A DNA stretch of 51,992 nt from Candidatus Saccharimonadota bacterium (GCA_029260855.1 JAJDCK010000011.1:75978-127969), one strand, 5' to 3'; shown: positions 26,046 to 34,351, numbered from the stretch's first letter. The notes: generated from the sequence alone by a model not told the origin. A program made the numbers and translations.

Positions 26046-27429
26046 ATCTAAACACAAAAAACCAACCTATTATGATTATGACCTGGTAGTTATAGGTACA
26101 GGCGCTGGTGGCGGCGTGGCGGCCCATGTTGCAGCAAAAGCTGGCAAAAAAGTTGCTGTTGTTGAGATGGAAAAGCTTGGGGGCGAGTGCCCTAATTTTG
26201 GTTGTGTGCCTACTAAAGCGCTATTAATGGCCGCAGAAACTTATAAGACGGCGCTGAATGGCGAGCGCTTTGGTCTGCGTACAGAGCAAATCGGGTATGA
26301 CTTCAAGGCCGTAAAGGCCTGGAAGGACCAAGCTGTATTAAATACTGGCACCGATGAGGGGGCGGAGTTTTACGCCCGAGAGGGCATAAAAGTTATTACC
26401 GGTCATGCGCATTTTATTAATCCGTGGAGCATATCTGTGAACGGACGTCGTTATGTAGCCCATAAGTTTCTGATAGCTACCGGCACAAAATCTGTAGTGC
26501 CGCCCATACCTGGGCTTGTAGAGGCTGGCTATATGACTTACCGCGACGCCATTGAGCTAAGCACCCCACCTAAGTCATTGTTCGTTATTGGTGGCGGAGC
26601 TATTGGCTGCGAGTTCACCGAATTATTTAGCTCATTTGGCACAAAAGTGCACGTTGCCGATATGGCGCCCAGGCTTATTGGTCTAGAAGATCCTGAAGTC
26701 GGCGAGTTAATTGGCGCTTTATACAAGCAGCGAGGCATAGGTGTACATACCAACGCAAAGATAACACGGGTCAGCACAGACGCAGGCAAGAAGATCGTAC
26801 ATTTTGAAGTAGGCAGCAGAACACAACAAGTGTCTGTTGATGAAATATTATTATCATCCGGCAAAGCGCCCAATACAGACCTAGGGCTAGAAAACGCCGG
26901 TGTTATATATGACCGCAGCGGGATCAAGGTAAACGACCATATGCAGACTTCATCAAAACACATTTATGCGGCCGGAGACATCGTTGGGCCGTACCGTTTC
27001 ACCCACACTGCGTCATACCAAAGTCGGGTCGCTGTGCATAATATGTTCCATCGCAAGAATCAAGTAGTCGCTAGATACCATGCGGTACCACGCTGTGTAT
27101 TTACTGACCCGGAGATTGCTTGTGTCGGCCATACCGAACAACAATTGAAAGAAAAGAATTTTGCTTATCGTACAGCAGCGGTTCCTATTACGGTTATTGG
27201 TCGAGCCAACACCAGCGGTGTTGATAGTGGGTTTGTAAAAGTTATTGCTAGCGAAAAGGGGACATTATTAGGCGCAAGCATAGTCAGCCCGCGAGCTGGC
27301 GAGATGATTCACGAGCTTACACTTGCTGTTCAGCATGGTATGAAAGCCCGCCAGGTCGCCGAAACAATACACGCCTTCCCTACTTGGTCAGAAGCCGTCC
27401 GGGCCGCCTGCAATAAAATCAGATCTTAA
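26038..27429 (+). CDS. Flavoprotein pyridine nucleotide-disulfide oxidoreductase
   Basis: The 463-residue class I enzyme has an FAD-binding VIGTGAGGG near 18-25, the redox-active pair in GGECPNFGCVPTK (Cys 51, Cys 56), an NAD(P) GGGAIGCEF site near 184-193, the AAGD FAD motif and a C-terminal dimer domain. It resembles mercuric reductase and dihydrolipoamide dehydrogenase. The usual catalytic His of HPTxSE is Phe (HAFPTWSE) and there is no C-terminal Cys pair or N-terminal metal domain of MerA, so the substrate is unknown. It could supply electrons to the CcdA-like protein. Confidence 0.88.
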   Translation: MYKSKHKKPTYYDYDLVVIGTGAGGGVAAHVAAKAGKKVAVVEMEKLGGECPNFGCVPTKALLMAAETYKTALNGERFGLRTEQIGYDFKAVKAWKDQAVLNTGTDEGAEFYAREGIKVITGHAHFINPWSISVNGRRYVAHKFLIATGTKSVVPPIPGLVEAGYMTYRDAIELSTPPKSLFVIGGGAIGCEFTELFSSFGTKVHVADMAPRLIGLEDPEVGELIGALYKQRGIGVHTNAKITRVSTDAGKKIVHFEVGSRTQQVSVDEILLSSGKAPNTDLGLENAGVIYDRSGIKVNDHMQTSSKHIYAAGDIVGPYRFTHTASYQSRVAVHNMFHRKNQVVARYHAVPRCVFTDPEIACVGHTEQQLKEKNFAYRTAAVPITVIGRANTSGVDSGFVKVIASEKGTLLGASIVSPRAGEMIHELTLAVQHGMKARQVAETIHAFPTWSEAVRAACNKIRS

Positions 27430-27827
27430 TGAACAGACGCTTAAGAAATAGACCCCAAAATCACAGACGCTTATTTGACCTTCTTTTTGTGCCAAAAACT
27501 TCTGGCGACAAGCTACTCTTCAATATTGGCCGCTTTACCGGAGCAGCCTTCCTATTCGCGCCTGCAATTTTGGGTTGGCTGGCAGAGGAGAGCTTGATTT
27601 ACAAATCTGTTTTAGCTTTAACCGTAATATGCATATTACTATTCTTTACAGCTTTTACCCTGTTAACTATTAGAAAAATTGGACGTGAGGGCGGTAAATT
27701 TAGTTGGCCAGCTCAAACTCTTTATTTCTCTAGAAAATTATTTTTATTCGTATTCTTTCCAGCGATTGTGTTTACTTTTTTAATACTTTTATGGGCATAT
27801 ATAACGAACCAACCAATTTTTCAGTAA
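27429..27827 (+). CDS. Small membrane protein, last gene of redox operon
   Basis: The 132-residue protein has a basic N terminus (NRRLRNRPQNHRR) and three hydrophobic segments (about 36-52, 57-78, 104-126). I do not recognise it. Its ATG overlaps the stop of the flavoprotein by one base, and a terminator follows the stop codon at once. It is therefore the last member of a five-gene unit. Confidence 0.7.
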   Translation: MNRRLRNRPQNHRRLFDLLFVPKTSGDKLLFNIGRFTGAAFLFAPAILGWLAEESLIYKSVLALTVICILLFFTAFTLLTIRKIGREGGKFSWPAQTLYFSRKLFLFVFFPAIVFTFLILLWAYITNQPIFQ

Positions 27828-27832
27828 ATAAC

Positions 27833-27872
27833 AAAAGCCACCTTTGTAGGTGGCCTTCATTTTCTGGTGGGG
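27833..27872. repeat. Terminator plus tRNA-Ile2 tail copy, left
   Basis: GCCACC (27837-27842) pairs with GGTGGC (27849-27854), followed by TTCATTTTC, a terminator for the redox operon. The 25 bases 27848-27872 are identical to 28984-29008, which comprise the tRNA-Ile2 terminator arm plus the last bases of the tRNA (complement of CCCCACCA). So a tRNA 3' tail with its terminator is duplicated here, about 1.1 kb away from the tRNA gene. Confidence 0.85.
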
Positions 27873-28072
27873 ACGGTGTCAGTTTATTTGAAACACGCCC
27901 ACTAGAAGACCTCCTAGCAGATATAGCAGTTGGCTGGAATGATACGCGGCGCATCATAGGCAATCTACGGTCCAGTAAAACACCTGAATTAAGCTATGTC
28001 CTATAAGAGGTCATGACCATTAGGGCGAGAGTGTTTGAAACAAAGGGTAAAAACTATTTTACAATTATACGC

Positions 28073-28774
28073 TCATATGACACCCGGACGTAGCGCTAAC
28101 AACGCTGCACGTAACGACATATCACCTAAAGCGCCCGGCAATTCTGCCGCGGTTGGAGTCAGCAAGGCATCAGCGTATTGCCAGCGTATATGGCTAGGGT
28201 TTGCAGTTGCTGCGTTGGGCGACTCGGTGCCCAAAAATGCAGCTAATCTAGAGTTGCCCTGTTGCGTTTCTGGATTATCAGCATAGATTTCCAAATTACT
28301 GCCACCCGAAAGCCTTAGCCAAAACAGGCCCTCACCACCCTCTTGTACGTCTAGTTCTGTAATTTCAGCCAAGTCAGATACGCGTAAAGGCAGATTCATA
28401 ACAAATCTCCTGTCTGTGCTGTTTTTCGCACGATCGCCATCAATTTCGCAAACACCCGCCCCTTGGTTAAGTCTTGCGCCAAAAACGACGCTACACCGTC
28501 TAACTGCTCGACTGCCGAGCATGGCGGCTCTATTGATTCTCGCAATTGTCTCTTCTAGTGGAGGTGCTTCACCGGTACGTATAACTAATAAATCTACTCG
28601 CTTTTTAAGAGTATGTTGTGTAGTGGAGTATTTATCGAACTCCATGGCACCGTGCGGGGTGTTAAAAGTACCAGATGTCAGTCTCGTTGACTCATCTAAG
28701 CGTTGCCCGTCTTCGTTAAAACAGGAGACTCGAACAGGCTGTGTCTCTACGTCTGTAATAAATAATGGACTCAT
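28073..28774 (-). CDS. Hypothetical protein between tRNA-Ile2 tail copies
   Basis: I do not recognise this 233-residue soluble protein. It is rich in beta-type stretches, has no signal peptide and has an Ala/Leu-rich C-terminal part. A GATAAT box (complement of 28782-28787) lies 7 bases before the ATG, so a leaderless mRNA is likely. It is the only gene between the tail copies at 27848-27872 and 28829-28847, the same arrangement as the cargo gene next to tRNA-fMet. Confidence 0.7.
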   Translation of the reverse strand: MSPLFITDVETQPVRVSCFNEDGQRLDESTRLTSGTFNTPHGAMEFDKYSTTQHTLKKRVDLLVIRTGEAPPLEETIARINRAAMLGSRAVRRCSVVFGARLNQGAGVCEIDGDRAKNSTDRRFVMNLPLRVSDLAEITELDVQEGGEGLFWLRLSGGSNLEIYADNPETQQGNSRLAAFLGTESPNAATANPSHIRWQYADALLTPTAAELPGALGDMSLRAALLALRPGVI

Positions 28775-28828
28775 CGGCCGTATTATCGTACTGCTATACT
28801 ATTTATGCAAGCACTAGCAAATAAGTTT

Positions 28829-28847
28829 TGGTGGGGGTGGATGGAAT
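28829..28847. repeat. 19-base copy of the tRNA-Ile2 3' end
   Basis: These 19 bases are identical to 29001-29019, the complement of the CCA end, acceptor 3' strand and part of the T-arm of the tRNA. Beyond them the sequence differs and holds small hairpins (a TTCG-looped one near 28848-28860 and an ACC...TTTTTGC/GCAAAAA...GGT one near 28915-28942). Confidence 0.85.
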
Positions 28848-28968
28848 AAGCCTTCGGCTTGCGCTCTGCAGCCATGCTCGGAATCTATTCCTGCGCGTGG
28901 CTTTGATCTTCTAACCATTTTTGCTATTGCAAAAATCTGGTTCGCTTCCCACGCAACATGCAGAAAAT

Positions 28969-29000
28969 AAAAACCACCTTGATAGGTGGCCTTCATTTTC
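28969..29000 (-). terminator. Terminator of tRNA-Ile2
   Basis: On the minus strand, shortly after the tRNA CCA, a CCACCT/AGGTGG stem (complements of 28984-28989 and 28974-28979) is followed by TTTTTATTTT. The same element occurs at 27833-27864. Confidence 0.82.
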
Positions 29001-29076
29001 TGGTGGGGGTGGATGGAATCGAACCATCTACCAAGCGGTTATGAGCCGCCTGCTCTAACCGATGAGCTACACCCCC
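29001..29076 (-). tRNA. tRNA with CAU anticodon, probably tRNA-Ile2 (lysidine type)
   Basis: Full cloverleaf of 76 bases with encoded CCA: acceptor GGGGGTG with CACCCCC, D-arm GCTC...GAGC, anticodon loop CTCATAA, T-arm AGATG-TTCGATT-CATCT-like. The anticodon arm and variable region (AGCAGGCG...CGCTTGGT) closely resemble E. coli tRNA-Ile2, the substrate of TilS. As there are already an initiator and another CAU elongator in the window, Ile2 is the best reading, though Met cannot be excluded. Confidence 0.88.
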
Positions 29077-29101
29077 TTGTCGTCGTCAGAGCCGGCTAGA
29101 A

Positions 29102-29154
29102 GAGCTAGCCAGTAATGTGAGCAAAACACATTCCCTCACATTACAGCCTAGCTC
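29102..29154 (-). other. Long hairpin in the tRNA-Ile2 leader
   Basis: GAGCTAG (29102-29108) pairs with CTAGCTC (29148-29154), and GTAATGTGAG (29112-29121) pairs perfectly with CTCACATTAC (29135-29144). The stem of 17 pairs stands about 25 bases upstream of the tRNA. A TATAAT box (complement of 29237-29242) upstream would place it in the primary transcript. It could guide RNase processing or be an independent small RNA. Confidence 0.6.
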
Positions 29155-29403
29155 AGCGCCACTCTTCCTCTCAAAATCACAAACAGCAACCTTATGATTG
29201 GTTTATAATTTTGACTTAACTTATTCTAACAGAGAGATTATAGATTAAAAATCATTACCTTGATATGCGCTGTAATTTGAGTGCTCAGTTTACCAATTTC
29301 AATAAAATCGCCTGCTGCTTGTCAGACCATTAAACGGGTACGACATCTCTAGCGCAACCAGAGTCACATCTTAACGTCTAAATTCTTATAATTAGAGGCT
29401 AAG

Positions 29404-29559
29404 TTAGTATAAGCTGCTACCATCACGCATAAACACGTAATAGACTAGACCGTACACTATAGATGCGACCACAAGATATATAACGACCCACTGCCACATT
29501 GGCCGCTTGCTATAGCTTTTTGGTGGTTGTTGGTTTGGCGATTGCGATTCCGGATCCAT
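29404..29559 (-). CDS. Small single-span membrane protein (51 residues)
   Basis: The protein has a Pro/Gln/Ser-rich N terminus (MDPESQSPNQQPPKSY), then KRPMWQW and one membrane segment (about 25-44), then a short tail. I recall very similar short PMWQW-IYL-type proteins in Saccharibacteria, where they are hypothetical. A ribosome-binding site (AAAGGGG) lies about 10 bases before the ATG. It is upstream of nothing on the same strand except the tRNA, 330 bases away. Confidence 0.7.
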   Translation of the reverse strand: MDPESQSPNQQPPKSYSKRPMWQWVVIYLVVASIVYGLVYYVFMRDGSSLY

Positions 29560-29636
29560 ATTAAAGGCCCCTTTAATTAACGCCTCTAATTATACTCCGT
29601 CCGTACAACACATCTTGGTTAGAGCAATTTCAGGGT

Positions 29637-30068
29637 TTAAATATCTCGGTTGCGACGGTTGATTGTTAGTAGCCTTGCGATGCCGTAACCAAGTAGAGCA
29701 TATACAGCCATGGCGACCAGCGCCTCTATCTCAAAACGAGACACGCCGTAGCGAACCTGATATCCAAATAAGCCCAAGAACGGTGCTACAAACGGATAAG
29801 TAACACTGTAGACAAGATCAGCAAAAGCGTTAGCACGGTTAGCTCCAAGTAGTGAAAGCACGAACCGGAATGCCAAGAGTGTAATAATTAACCCTGTAAT
29901 AAACCAAACTACCCGCGCGGCTGTATTAGGGGCGTCATTGTCGCGAGCTACTGTTCGCTCGGCAACAACAGGCTCATTGGTAGTTGTGGTGGTAACACGA
30001 CGTACTGCTTGCCCTGAATCACCGTTGTTAACAACTCGTTCTCTAGTTTCTTGAATTTGTTCGGCCAT
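29637..30068 (-). CDS. YggT-family membrane protein
   Basis: The 143-residue protein has a polar Thr/Arg-rich N terminus (about 1-48) and then two to three membrane segments with LLAFRFVLSLLGAN and SVTYPFVAPF, the core pattern of the YggT family (a small membrane protein linked with envelope and osmotic functions). An AAAGGAG ribosome site precedes the ATG. The polar N-terminal extension is longer than in ordinary YggT proteins. Confidence 0.8.
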   Translation of the reverse strand: MAEQIQETRERVVNNGDSGQAVRRVTTTTTNEPVVAERTVARDNDAPNTAARVVWFITGLIITLLAFRFVLSLLGANRANAFADLVYSVTYPFVAPFLGLFGYQVRYGVSRFEIEALVAMAVYALLGYGIARLLTINRRNRDI

Positions 30069-30134
30069 TTATAAATCTCCTTTAGATTGTTCTAGTATGT
30101 CACAGTCCCGCAACCGGACTATTAGAATTCTCTT

Positions 30135-30659
30135 TTAGAGAAGAAACATTAACAAAGCCATGGCGAACATACCAAAATCCTCCACAAGGCTCACCTTAGA
30201 TAAAGGCAGCTTAATGAACGTGCCCAAACAAGCACACATAATATTAGATTCATTGCGCAGCTCTTTCCAGACACCGAGTGCGCCTATGCCTGTTATAAGT
30301 ATGGTAATAACGTTTAAGGTGTTTGAGTTATCAAATAATAGATATGCGACACCTAAAGTCCCCTCAACAAAGGGGTAGGCGTACGCCCAAAACACAAAAC
30401 GCTTCGCGATTACATCATAACCCCTAAACGCCCCGACAAAATTCTCCATATTTATAAACTTAAAGGCAGCGAAACTAATGAAAAATACAGCCATAAAATC
30501 GCTCAAAAATCGTTCCAAGCCCCATCCACGCGCCCAGCCCAAAAGTAAACTAATCGCAAGGATAAGCCCAACTACACCAGCAAATTTCTTATACTCCTGG
30601 GGCGACTCCTCTACCCCTTCATCCAGATGAATATGGTGGATTTCGTGCTCGTCGTGCAT
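30135..30659 (-). CDS. MauE/DoxX-like four-segment membrane protein
   Basis: From the ATG at 30659 the 174-residue product starts MHDEHEIHHIHLDEG, a His-rich cytoplasmic tail (an earlier ATG would add six residues). Four hydrophobic segments follow, and after the third there is NIMCACLGTFIKLPLSKVSLVEDFGM, which resembles the Cys-containing loop of MauE-type proteins, where the Cys take part in disulfide transfer. A redox or metal-handling role is an inference; it lies 2.3 kb from the CcdA-like operon. Confidence 0.75.
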   Translation of the reverse strand: MHDEHEIHHIHLDEGVEESPQEYKKFAGVVGLILAISLLLGWARGWGLERFLSDFMAVFFISFAAFKFINMENFVGAFRGYDVIAKRFVFWAYAYPFVEGTLGVAYLLFDNSNTLNVITILITGIGALGVWKELRNESNIMCACLGTFIKLPLSKVSLVEDFGMFAMALLMFLL

Positions 30660-30733
30660 ATACAAACATTTTATCATGCACGCATAACAAGAATATTGGT
30701 CGTTAGGCTAACTAAATGGTTCAAGCTAGGTTT

Positions 30734-31684
30734 TTATATATCTAGCAACAAACGCTCTAAAAGCTCGCTAGCAGTAGTACAGTTCATGAGTTGTTCTCGG
30801 AGTTCCTTGGCGCCGTCGAAGCCATTGATATAAATTTTGCAAAACTTATTAAGTGTATGAAGCTTGCGCTCGCTGTTCGGCCAGGTTGTCATAAACAGTT
30901 CAATATGGCTTTTGTACAAATCTAGCCGTTGGCGCCTAGAGTAGCCCAGCCATGGACTGCTCAAAGAAAAGACGAACGGATCATGGAAAATACCCCGGCC
31001 TATCATGATACCGTCTAGTTTATGATCGCCAGCCAGCGCTTCGCCTTGCTGTCTCGTCATGGCGTCACCATTGCCTATGATCTTCGTGTCGGGGCATAGG
31101 CGATCCCTTAACGCGCGTACTTCACCAATCATTTCCCAATTAGCGGGGGCATTACTAAGCTGCTTCGCTGTTCGGCCATGGATAGTTAACGCGTTAAGCT
31201 TTTGACTAAGTAAGAGCTCGTGCCAGGTCAGATCAATTTCATTGAACCCAAGCCGTGTCTTGACGCTGACCGGCAGCTCACCAGCGCCTTCTTGTGTTGC
31301 TCTGATTATCTCAAGAGCCGCCGCCCTATTCTTGATAAGGGCAACGCAGCACCCGTTCCTAATGACTGTCTTGACCGGGCAGCCCATATTTAGGTCAACA
31401 CCGGCATATCCCATATCTTTTAATTCTTTGGCTGTCTTGTAGAAATTTTCGGGTGTCTTGCCCCATAACTGAGCTATAATCGGCCTGTCCGTCTGGGCAA
31501 GCTTCAGTTTTGGCATTAATTTTTTGCGGCCAGGACTTTGCAGACCATCTACGTTAACGAATTCAGTAAAATATAAATCTGGCGGTGCTACGCTAGCAAT
31601 AATTTGGCGAAAAACGGTGTCAGTAACATCATCCATTGGCGCCAACACAAAGAATGGCCTCGGCAATTGATCCCAGATAGTCAT
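30734..31684 (-). CDS. tRNA-dihydrouridine synthase (Dus family)
   Basis: This FMN enzyme reduces uridines in tRNA D-loops. Seen in 316 residues: LAPMDDVTDTVFR near the N terminus, QLWGKTPENF, the catalytic loop VDLNMGCPVKTVIRNG with Cys 102, VKTRLG, LTIHGRTAKQ, IGNGDAMT and GIMIGRGIF (FMN phosphate site). The GAG after KxxxxG is GCC here. A TAGAAT box (complement of 31693-31698) lies 8 bases before the ATG. Confidence 0.92.
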   Translation of the reverse strand: MTIWDQLPRPFFVLAPMDDVTDTVFRQIIASVAPPDLYFTEFVNVDGLQSPGRKKLMPKLKLAQTDRPIIAQLWGKTPENFYKTAKELKDMGYAGVDLNMGCPVKTVIRNGCCVALIKNRAAALEIIRATQEGAGELPVSVKTRLGFNEIDLTWHELLLSQKLNALTIHGRTAKQLSNAPANWEMIGEVRALRDRLCPDTKIIGNGDAMTRQQGEALAGDHKLDGIMIGRGIFHDPFVFSLSSPWLGYSRRQRLDLYKSHIELFMTTWPNSERKLHTLNKFCKIYINGFDGAKELREQLMNCTTASELLERLLLDI

Positions 31685-31836
31685 TACCTATTATTCTAAC
31701 CGACAGGGGGCTCCTGGTCACTATTTTCCAATAGTTCGTATATATTGGTTTGTCTCGGTTTGCCTGAAACTTGCCCCGTCGGGGTCACAAAGTCTTTGAC
31801 CGGGTAACAATGCTCGTGCTCGTATGCAATAATTGA

Positions 31837-32535
31837 ATGATGGATAGTCTTATGAGCCTTGCTGCTCTTATTGCCCCGGTAATTATTATTGCCGTGTTTG
31901 CCTTACCTTACGTGGTCTCCATTGTGCGTCACCGTGGCTTTATGGGCCTAGCTATTATCTTTGCACTAGCGGCCTATACTTTGGCGGTTATGACACTTGC
32001 CGTTCAGACTGGCCTGCCTTACGGCAGGTTCGTATACGACAGCGCTCTTGGCTATAAACTTTTTGGCATTGTGCCATGGGTTGTAATTGTAGTATATCCA
32101 GCGCTGTTATTAGCCCTCTTTTGGGCGGCAAGCAAGTTTACCCACAAGACTAGCCGTATAGCCATGACAACTTTACTCGGTGTGTTAGCCAGCCTCATGC
32201 TAGACCCTATATTGGTAAAGCTTGAGTTGTGGCAGTGGGAGAATCCTGGCCCCTTTTACGGAGTCCCTGTCCTCAGTTTTGTCGGCTGGTTTTTTAGCTC
32301 ACTGATCGGGGCTACCATACTCCACTTGATGTGGAGCCAGGAAGCGCTTGTTCCAAGAGGGGTTTCATACAGCGGTTTGTCGCTCATACTATTCTGGACC
32401 GGAGCAAATGTAGGTGTAGAGCAATGGATTCCGGCAGCGATAGGCGGTGTAATTGGTGGGCTGATGCTATTGTTAGCCGGAATCGAACGCTGGGGGCCCT
32501 ACTCCCAGCGGAAAACTTTGAAGGCGATCAAGTAG
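31837..32535 (+). CDS. Carotenoid-biosynthesis-like membrane protein (CruF family)
   Basis: The 232-residue protein has about seven hydrophobic segments and the family motifs YGRFVYDSALGYKLFGIVPW, MLDPILVKLELWQWENPG, FYGVPVLSFVGWFFSS. CruF-like enzymes hydrate C50 carotenoids or related isoprenoids in the membrane. The substrate here is unknown, since no other carotenoid gene is in the window, though IspH and Idi are encoded 11 kb away. Its 3' end overlaps the convergent ABC permease gene by 37 bases. Confidence 0.85.
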   Translation: MMDSLMSLAALIAPVIIIAVFALPYVVSIVRHRGFMGLAIIFALAAYTLAVMTLAVQTGLPYGRFVYDSALGYKLFGIVPWVVIVVYPALLLALFWAASKFTHKTSRIAMTTLLGVLASLMLDPILVKLELWQWENPGPFYGVPVLSFVGWFFSSLIGATILHLMWSQEALVPRGVSYSGLSLILFWTGANVGVEQWIPAAIGGVIGGLMLLLAGIERWGPYSQRKTLKAIK

Positions 32536-33596
32536 ATCACCAGTGTCCATACGCCGATGATGGCCAGCTGAGGCCCAAGATCTAAAAGGGTCTTGCCTTC
32601 TGTCAGGACCATCCGCAGCCCATCTACAATTGGCGTGAGCGGTATGAACTGCGTAACATTCTGTAGCCAAACAGGCATCAAAAAAGTCGGGAAGAAGATG
32701 CCCGACAAGAACATCATCGGCAACGTTATAATCTGGGTCAACGGCGCTGCCTGATTAGCATCTTTCGCCCAACCGGCGATTGCCATGCCAAACCCAAAGA
32801 TACAAGCCGTACCAATCATACTAAACAGGGCGAAGCTTATATAATCTCCGCGCATGTTGAAGTCAAATATTAATAAAGCTGTGATAAACAAGAATGCAAT
32901 CGATATCATACCCACAAATATTCGGTTCAGCGCAGTGGCTACAATAAGCTGCCAAGCACGAATCGGAGCAACTTTCATTCGCCTAAGTGACCCGGTTTTT
33001 TTGTCTACCGTAAAGCCTTCGCTCATACTAAAGATACCAAGCCCCATAATAGAAAAACCGAGCAAGCCAGCAAGAGTGTAGTCGAAACGAGTTAGGTTAG
33101 CGGTCTGAATTGGCTTTGATTCTAGCTGAAGGGGCTTCTCTACCTGTACCAGCTCGGCATTAATACTGTCCAGGACCCCTTGTAGCGTGGCTTGAAAACC
33201 TGACGCTACTTGCTCATCGCCCGGGTCAAAGTAGCTGGTAAGCGTGCCGCTGGGTCGTCCCTGTTCGTCCAAGGCCCCAAAGCCCTCTGGTATTTCAAGG
33301 ATCGCGTCAAACTCACCACGGCCCATTTTTTCTTTGGCTGATTCAAAATCGGTTTCTGTAATCTGAAAGATCTCGCCATTCTTAGTTTCCTCCACGAAAG
33401 TTTTAGAAAAATCAGTCTGCGATTTATTTATCAGTGCCACATTAAAGCTGGGAGACTCGTTGCCCCCAAATATAAAACCAAAAATCACGAGAAAGATAAG
33501 CGGAAAAACCAAGGTAAAAAACAGGGCAATTTTGTCACGAAAAAAGCGTAGCGTGAATAATTTGGTCATAATCCAAACAGCATTTAGGTCTTTCAT
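32499..33596 (-). CDS. ABC-2 type exporter permease
   Basis: The 365-residue protein has the ABC-2 layout: one N-terminal membrane segment (about 23-43), a large outside domain (about 45-170), then five segments with the MKVAPIRAWQLIVATAL and MMFLSGIFFPTFLMPVWLQ motifs. It is the membrane partner of the ATPase gene just upstream, overlapping it by four bases. The substrate is unknown (lipids, peptides or drugs are typical). Confidence 0.9.
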   Translation of the reverse strand: MKDLNAVWIMTKLFTLRFFRDKIALFFTLVFPLIFLVIFGFIFGGNESPSFNVALINKSQTDFSKTFVEETKNGEIFQITETDFESAKEKMGRGEFDAILEIPEGFGALDEQGRPSGTLTSYFDPGDEQVASGFQATLQGVLDSINAELVQVEKPLQLESKPIQTANLTRFDYTLAGLLGFSIMGLGIFSMSEGFTVDKKTGSLRRMKVAPIRAWQLIVATALNRIFVGMISIAFLFITALLIFDFNMRGDYISFALFSMIGTACIFGFGMAIAGWAKDANQAAPLTQIITLPMMFLSGIFFPTFLMPVWLQNVTQFIPLTPIVDGLRMVLTEGKTLLDLGPQLAIIGVWTLVIYLIAFKVFRWE

Positions 33597-34351
33597 TCGC
33601 GCAGGTCCTTTCCGGTCAGATCAATAAACACATCTTCAAGGTCAGCTTGCTGAACTTCAGCCTTCTTCTTAAAGCCTTTTTTTAACAAGTCTTTGATCAA
33701 ATTATCGGGCGTATCCAACGCGATAATTTTACCGTTGTCCATAATAGCTACACGGTCACACAGCAACTGAGCCTCTTCCATGTAGTGAGTTGTAAGAACT
33801 ATAGTTATACCTGTTTTTTGAATATCTTGTACGAGCTCCCACAAATTACGACGCGCCTGGGGATCAAGCCCGGTTGTAGGTTCATCCAGAAACAAAACTT
33901 TCGGCTTGTTAACCAGGGCCGAGGCCACACTGAATCGCTGCCTTTGCCCACCAGATAATGTATCTACCGTGCTTTTGGCTTTGTCTCTTAAGTTGACCAT
34001 CTCAAGTAGCTTATAAGGGTGGACCGTTTGGTGGTACATACCCCCAAATAGCCTGAGCAGCTCAACCAACGTTAGCTGGTTAAAAAAACTGGTGCTTTGA
34101 AGCTGTACGCCTATAATTTCTTTGACTTTGTGGGGGTGTTTTTTGACATCTATGCCATCAAGCAGCGCACCGCCCCCGTCAATCGGCCGAAGAGCCTCAA
34201 GCATTTCTAGCGTAGTTGTTTTGCCTGCTCCGTTTGGGCCAAGGATACCAAAGACCTCTCCTTCGCGTACATCAAAATCTATGCCTCTAACAGTAGTCTT
34301 CTTACCGTACTTCTTAGTCAGCCCCCGAACCTCAACAATTGTCTCCGCCAT
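33593..34351 (-). CDS. ABC exporter ATP-binding protein
   Basis: The 252-residue ATPase has Walker A GPNGAGKTT at 38-46, a Q-loop QLQS near 83, signature LSGGQRQR at 132-139, Walker B VLFLDEPT at 152-159 and an H-loop TTHYMEE. It belongs to the DrrA/NodI-type family that pairs with ABC-2 permeases, as it does here by a four-base overlap. TATAGT lies 9 bases before the ATG. Confidence 0.94.
   Translation of the reverse strand: MAETIVEVRGLTKKYGKKTTVRGIDFDVREGEVFGILGPNGAGKTTTLEMLEALRPIDGGGALLDGIDVKKHPHKVKEIIGVQLQSTSFFNQLTLVELLRLFGGMYHQTVHPYKLLEMVNLRDKAKSTVDTLSGGQRQRFSVASALVNKPKVLFLDEPTTGLDPQARRNLWELVQDIQKTGITIVLTTHYMEEAQLLCDRVAIMDNGKIIALDTPDNLIKDLLKKGFKKKAEVQQADLEDVFIDLTGKDLRE

Noticed and set aside
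26038-27429. Mercuric reductase (merA)
   Set aside because: The CxxxxC and FAD motifs fit the superfamily, but the C-terminal Cys pair and a MerR-type or mer neighbourhood are absent, so only the general family is claimed.
28814-28996. 60-codon minus-strand frame near tRNA-Ile2
   Set aside because: It lies in the hairpin-rich spacer between tail copies and runs through the tRNA terminator.
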